A stretch of 41,908 bases of DNA from positions 1 through 41,908 of the forward strand of contig NGBS01000909.1 of NCBI GenBank assembly GCA_002245135.1, given 5' to 3'. The notes beneath the pieces were generated by a model, which was not told where the DNA came from, did no database searches, and was given only the letters and a program-made list of their open reading frames with translations. Position numbers and translations under genes: made by a program. Shown piece after piece: positions 36,801-41,908 of the stretch (within the stretch, counting starts at the first letter, position 1; every line of letters starts with the position of its first letter). The stretch is from Proteromonas lacertae. Its lineage: Eukaryota > Sar > Bigyra > Opalinata > Proteromonadidae.

Positions 36801-38856
36801 GAGTGATTATATCAATACAGAATCACATATTAGAACGAAAGATGAAGCTAAAATGCTCTTCAGTAATGTGTTACCATTATTCCATAACAATTTACCTCAA
36901 TTCCCTGATGTATTCTACAATAAACTAATTAATATGAAATATACTGAATCATTGACTGCATTAGTGAAAGTAGTAAAGATTATATTGAGAGAATATTATG
37001 ATTTCAACTTCTTCAAGAATATGATTTCTATTCAGTTACATTTACCTGAATATTTAAAACATTTTGAAGGTGATAAAGTTGAAAGTGCTGAAAATATTTA
37101 CTTCCAAATAATCTCTGAAACACTCTTTGATATTACTGTTCCTGTAGTAAAAGATGAGAATGAATACAATAACTTGATATTAGAATTATTAAAAGATTAT
37201 AATAATAAACAATGGAGATATCAATTGAATGTTTTAGCTTCATTCTATAGCTTGTTATTAACAGGAAATGTACCAACAAATAAAGTCAATAATGCTATCA
37301 CAGAAATGATTAGAATTGGTTTAGTATGTGATAATCCAAATATTCAATTCATTTCCTTCATATTATCAGGTTTTATTGCTCATTATTATCCTTCATTATT
37401 CACTAAAGAGTTAGCAGAAGTTTACAAAGATGGAAATACTTTAAACAAAATATTTGAAAGTATTATACCACTTATGAATGAGAGTTTTGATAAACCAAAT
37501 GATATAGCGAAATATTACAATGGAATGAATTTGACTGATACTGTTGTAGGATTATTAACCTATCTTTCAACAGTCGATAACTTTGATTTTAGGACTAGAT
37601 CATTCTCATTATATTTGACAATATGTAATACTATTAGAAGAATATGTAGAGTGTTAAAGAATGATTTAGTTTGTAGTATTTATGAAGGAATGAAAGAGTT
37701 TACTAAAAGTGTTGATTTAAAAAGATGTAGAATCTTATCAGCTGTAGTAAAAGGTGTATTTAACTACATAATAAAAGATGATTCTAAGAATGAGATTGAT
37801 ATAAATAAATTTATGAATTTATATAATTTATTAAGTGAGAATATTGGTGGATCAAGTGAATTAATATCTAAACTATTCAAATATGAAGGAAGAATAGATA
37901 GTGGTAGTGAAACTAAACTAATCCCAATAATCTCCAATATAAACGAGATGATTAATGGTATAAAAGATAGAAGTAATAATCTGACAAAGTTATGTAGTTA
38001 TATAAAGAGTTTGAATGAATTATTATTCTTATTATTCCCATTTTATATAGATGATAGTAAGAGTAAAGATATAGTTATAGTTGGAAAGAAGATTTTAGTT
38101 TTATTAAAAGACTTATTGAATAGTGATTATGTTATATTATTAGAGCCAAGTGTCAGATTATATATGTATTTCTATCATAGTAAATTCAACAAACGAAATG
38201 AGAAAGATAATGAATTAAGTAATGGATTAAAGAATATCAATGAAGATATAAAATCAAGATTAAATCAATATACACAGAAATATATAAATGAAAATTCATT
38301 TGAAACTAATAAAGAAGGAAAAGAATATTTGATTTATTTACATATTATTAGTCGTATATTTATATATATTATTTATATTATTTATATTATATATATATAT
38401 ATAGAATTATATTCAAGTTTATCATATTACAAACAATTAAGTTACATCTATGAATTAGTTGTTCCATTAATCCGTTCATCAATGGATAATCAACAATTTG
38501 ATGAAATTTATCATCAATTAATGAAATTTACTTTACAAGAATCACTGAAGAAGAAATCAAAGAAGATTTTTGGAATATTTTCAACTTATTACTCTCCAAT
38601 AAGTCACCAATGGTTAGAAAACAAAAGTTTAGCAAGAATTGGATCATTTTCAATGTGTAATAGTGATATATTACATAATTTGGAGATTCAGGATAAGTTA
38701 TATAAATTAATATATAAAGGAATGTTTGATGAAGATGTAGATGTTAGAAATAGTTGTTACAATTCATTAATATTTATATTATCCAATTATAATGAAGAGA
38801 AATTATTAAAGAAAGTGAAGAATTATGAAGCTAATTATAATAAAGCAATCTCATTA

Positions 38857-38893
<37 letters not shown>

Positions 38894-39189
38894 AATAGAA
38901 GAAAAGTAATAATCCTAAATGGATTAATTTAATGCATGGTTGTGTTATTGGTTTTAGTTCCTTATTAAGTTTAAATATCTGTGAAATGGAATGTTATACT
39001 GCAAGAGTGATTGAATTATTGTTGAATATAAGTTCTTATCCCAATCCTATAGGTGATAATGTTAAGAGAATTATTAATATATGGAAGAAAGTAAATCAAG
39101 ATAATTTGAATAGATGTGAAGAGAAAATGAGTGAAAGTCAGTTTGATTTGTTGAAAGAGACTTTGGTTTCTTCAAATTATTTCTCATAA
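33880..39189 (+). CDS. PSME4: Proteasome activator PA200/Blm10
   Basis: Spliced length about 1,669 aa (human PSME4 is 1,843); introns 33915-33945, 34091-34115, 34211-34239, 35048-35089, 35418-35461, 36714-36749, 38354-38404 and 38857-38898; phases agree at all junctions. The N-terminus has LLRPCLPYT, as in PA200 (LPYC). The body is a HEAT-like solenoid. The C-terminal part (GVIGFSSLLSLNICEME, then IINIWKKVNQDN, SQFDLLKETLVSSNYFS) follows PSME4, whose end is LVSPCYYA. PA200 caps the 20S proteasome; its last three residues (Hb-Tyr-X) open the gate. Here the end is Tyr-Phe-Ser. Three introns are multiples of three without stops and would be mistaken for coding Tyr-Ile repeats. Confidence 0.82.
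38857..38898 (+). repeat. (TA)n tract forming a 42-nt in-frame intron
   Basis: GTA(TA)n...AAATAG inside the PA200 gene. Without splicing it reads as a Tyr-Ile repeat and then TAG; with splicing ISL joins KKSNNPKW and the conserved C-terminus follows in frame. Confidence 0.65.
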
Positions 39190-39374
39190 ACGACAATTCT
39201 ATGATATTATTCAAGTAGAGACTATTATTATTATAAGATATATTGTTAATCTGGTTTTTGTGTTTTAAATTTCATTACATTAACTAAAATGAACCTCATA
39301 ATTACTAACTTAATTATATATACACTTTACATAGCACTTCATCATGAAATAATTCAAAAATAAATTCAAGCTGA

Positions 39375-39384
39375 GAATCAAGCC
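39375..39384 (+). promoter_or_regulatory. Candidate promoter element GAATCAAGCC
   Basis: Only 4 nt before the ATG at 39389; a second, looser copy (ATTCAAGCTG) lies 11 nt further upstream. Same core as at 1699 and 26104. Confidence 0.3.
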
Positions 39385-39388
39385 TAAG

Positions 39389-41372
39389 ATGAATGAAAAG
39401 TGGTTTAATGTTCAAGATATAGTAAAACAGACTATATTTGCATTATCAGATAAAATAAATAATCTCGAAAAAGTTGTTTTTTGAACAGAAAGAAACCATT
39501 AAAGAATTACAAAAAAAGAAAGACTGATAAAACAGAGGTTCAAATTGCTATAAACAATGTATATAAGAATGTATATACTTTTAGTTGAATGAAAAATACC
39601 AGACATCCTGTAATTGATAATGAGTAAAGTGAAGACATTGGAAAGCAATACAAATGATAAAAGCGAAATAGATGAGATAAAAAAACTGTATAAATGAACT
39701 TTAGGGAATCAACTTGAATCAGTAAATGATTGTTGTTCAACACTTGAAGAGAAAGAATTACACCAAACAAACGAATTAAAAACATATGTGCATGATAAAA
39801 TGCATAAATTAATAGAAAAATACAAGAATCATAAACATAAAGATTTGAATGATAGAATAGATATTATGGTATATATTCATATTTAGAATTATTATATATA
39901 TATAGAAGAATGAGTTAGAAAATCACATATTAAAATACAATCAACTAGAAGAAATAATAAAAGAGAATAAACAAACAACAGAGAATAATATCTTATCATT
40001 ATATTCAAAATACAAAGATATTCACAAAACAGTAAAAGAAATGAATAAATTAGAAATAGAACATTCCCAAGATATACTTGAAATGAAAGCACAAAATGTA
40101 GATATATAAATATAAATTAGATTAAGTATTATATTTTTATTAGATTAAATTTGAAGATATTAACTCTTACATTGAATCAAACATTGAAAAAGAAATACTT
40201 CCACTTAAAGAATCAACAGTTACATATAATGTGCTTTCCAACATATTGAATGAGTCAATCGAAGGAGTAATCAATCAAATTAAAGAACATATTAAAGTGA
40301 AAAGAGAATGAATATTATGATAGTATAATTCAATAATTATATTTGATAATAGTATTTATGACAGAAGAAGATGTAGAAAAATGTTTCAAATCAATGAATC
40401 TAACAATAAAACCTTCAAATAATAACAATAACAAAAATCAAAACAGTAAAATAGATCAAAAACAATTGGATGAATTAGAAAGAAAAATGATTGTAATAAA
40501 CAACTGAATTAATGAAAACAAATAATGAAAGGATAGAAAATGAAATATATAGTGATATTCCAAATAAAAAAATGATTGATGATTATATCTTAAAAGCAAC
40601 ATATAAAATACTAAAAGAGAATATGAAATTATATTACAATAAAACTGAAATAGATAATAAGATGATAGAGTATAATAATTTAATGAAAGAAACCAAGAGA
40701 ATGTTGGTAATAACAAGAATGATAATGAGAAAATTGTATATAAAAAAAGAAAAGATAATATTAAATTGAATGAAATTACTTTATTAATAAAGAAAGAAAA
40801 TGAAAGATTGATAGAAACACAAAATATTCAAACAGAAAAAGTATATATAGATAATTATATTGTAATTATATAGATAACTGAGTTACAGTCGAATTATAAA
40901 TCAATACAGTTTCGTATAATATATTCTATAATAATTATAGAAATCAAAAAATGAATGAGTTTATAACAACATTATTATCAATTAATATAAATAATGAAAG
41001 AAATATAATTGGTAGATGGATATGGAAAAGTGGAATTGTCAAGAGAATAATTTTATACCTTGGAATATAGAAATAGTAAATAGCAATACAGTTTGTTTGA
41101 AATATAATAAAGATAAAACAATATTAAGTGTTTCAACACCTGGTTTATATGAATTAGTAGCTGGATTTTTTACTGATAGTGATAAACCCAAAATATCATT
41201 TATAATTAATAACAAAGTGACAATTAATTCAATAAATCGAAAAGAGAATAGAGAAAAGTATAATAATAATATTGTCGGTTGGAGTATAATTGAATTTATA
41301 TCTATTCCTTGTGAAAGTACAATATCTGTTCAATATGAAGGGAAATTAGATGTTCAAGCTTTTTGGGTTTAA
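39389..41372 (+). pseudogene. Frame-disrupted coiled-coil protein with C1q-like C-terminal domain
   Basis: Coding-quality stretches in different frames: MNEKWFNVQDIVKQTIFAL..., KTLESNTNDKSEIDEIKK, a long coiled coil (SVNDCCSTLEEKELHQTNEL to MNKLEIEHSQDILEMKAQ), INSYIESNIEKEI, MTEEDVEKCFKSMNLTIKPS, ERIENEIYSDIPNKKMIDDY, and a C-terminal beta domain (GRWIWKSG; IPWNIEIVNSN; TPGLYELVAGFFTDS; GWSIIEFISIPCESTISVQY) of the C1q/TNF-like type seen after coiled coils in protist proteins. Clear introns: 39559-39584, 39869-39905, 40098-40143, and one ending 40952. Several junctions cannot be joined by ordinary introns (near 39482-39525, 39688-39717, 40505 and 41040). It may be one decaying gene, or two genes (a stop at 40311 and a new ATG at 40358), or carry consensus errors. 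Confidence 0.45.
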
Positions 41373-41599
41373 GAAATTATAATTTACGTTTAGTCTTATA
41401 TTTTCTGTTCAATTAAAGTTTATACACCATAAATTACATAAATACTCCTTTAATTATGATTAATTTTACATGTATACTTTAATTCTCTCAAATTACTTAC
41501 TATGTTCATCTTCTAAAATGGATATTTGATTATCCAAATTACTAATTGTCATTGAAATATTCATAATTTAATTATGAATATAATCTTTAATAATTAATT

Positions 41600-41908
41600 T
41601 TATAATAAAGTAATTGGTATTGTATAAAATCCAATACTATCGATATTACCATCTATACCTCCACCATAAAAACCACATATCATTCTACCTTCTTCACATT
41701 CAAATGATTCAATATAGTCAAAATTTATTTCTCGTTTGTTGGTTTTAAATCCTATTTCGTTTTCTTTAAATGGTTCTTCTCCACCACATGCCTCTATTAC
41801 ATTCCAACAACAACAATTACATATTCATCTGCATCTAAATGTAATATCATCTTATCACTTGTTTCTACATCATCATAACTTCCATATTTTGTACTTATTG
41901 ATTTTATT
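41600..41908 (-). CDS. Jacalin-like lectin domain protein (partial, frame-disrupted)
   Basis: Runs off the right edge. Two segments read clearly on the minus strand: KYGSYDDVETSDKMILHLDA, then ACGGEEPFKENEIGFKTNKR, FDYIESFECEEGRMICGFYG, GGIDGNIDSIGFYTIPITLL and TAA. The pattern FKTNK...GxIxGFYG...IDSIGFY is that of mannose-binding jacalin-related lectins. Between DADEYV and EACGG (about 41800-41822) the frame changes by one base and no GT-AG intron of the right phase fits. Likely a secreted or cytosolic sugar-binding protein; the N-terminus is outside the window. Confidence 0.5.

Noticed and set aside
41493-41564. Minus-strand mini-frame MNISMTISNLDNQISILEDE
   Set aside because: Looks like the start of a coiled coil, but only 23 codons with no following exon before the plus-strand gene; could be a stray first exon, not supportable.

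Overview
This is a nuclear window from a very AT-rich, gene-dense protist. Three things point to a eukaryote. Nearly every gene is interrupted by introns, the protein set is purely eukaryotic (dynactin actin-related protein, striatin, ASPM, PA200, taspase, cap methyltransferase, PC4, CDPK), and the code is standard, with TAA, TAG and TGA all ending genes. By following protein homology and phase across junctions I placed about 70 introns. Almost all start GTAT and end TAG or CAG, and they span about 17-55 nt, mostly 25-42. A CDPK argues against animals, fungi or amoebozoans. Tiny introns and extreme AT bias would suit several lineages, including relatives of Blastocystis or Proteromonas, but the lineage is not settled by this sequence.

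Layout, left to right. 1-99: tail of an acidic protein. 237-4611 (+): a BTB/BACK protein, a Gag1-clamp-like (DUF4050) protein, an Arp10/ACTR10-like dynactin subunit, and a secreted or membrane protein with faint FkbM-methyltransferase features. 4681-8724 (-): a p25-alpha/EF-hand-like protein and a pseudokinase fused to leucine-rich repeats, divergent from a ZnT-type zinc transporter (8870-10211, +). 10485-14707 (-): a BTB/BACK/Ig-like/SPRY protein and a striatin-like WD40 protein, divergent from a CMTR1-like cap 2'-O-methyltransferase (14800-16508, +) and a PC4/SUB1 coactivator. 17606-19529 (-): an unusual UBR box + SPRY + deoxyribosyltransferase-like protein, divergent from a protein kinase (19647-20791, +).

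21054-23973 (-) holds two tandem paralogues of an unrecognised family with identical exon architecture. They are followed by a lidless Hsp70-like protein and a calcium-dependent protein kinase (+), taspase 1 (-), ASPM (+) and the proteasome activator PA200/Blm10 (+). From 39389 onwards reading frames break repeatedly: a coiled-coil protein with a C1q-like C-terminal domain (+) and a partial jacalin-like lectin (-). This may be pseudogenisation, unusual decoding, or poor consensus near the end of an assembly.

The genes do not form one pathway. Common threads are microtubule and spindle biology (Arp10, p25-like, ASPM), mRNA capping and transcription (CMTR1, PC4), protein turnover (BTB adaptors, UBR box, PA200) and signalling (CDPK, kinase, pseudokinase, striatin). 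A short element, AAATCAAGCC or its inverse, recurs just upstream of several start codons and is a candidate core promoter motif. I saw no virus-like or transposable elements, no tRNA or rRNA genes and no CRISPR array.
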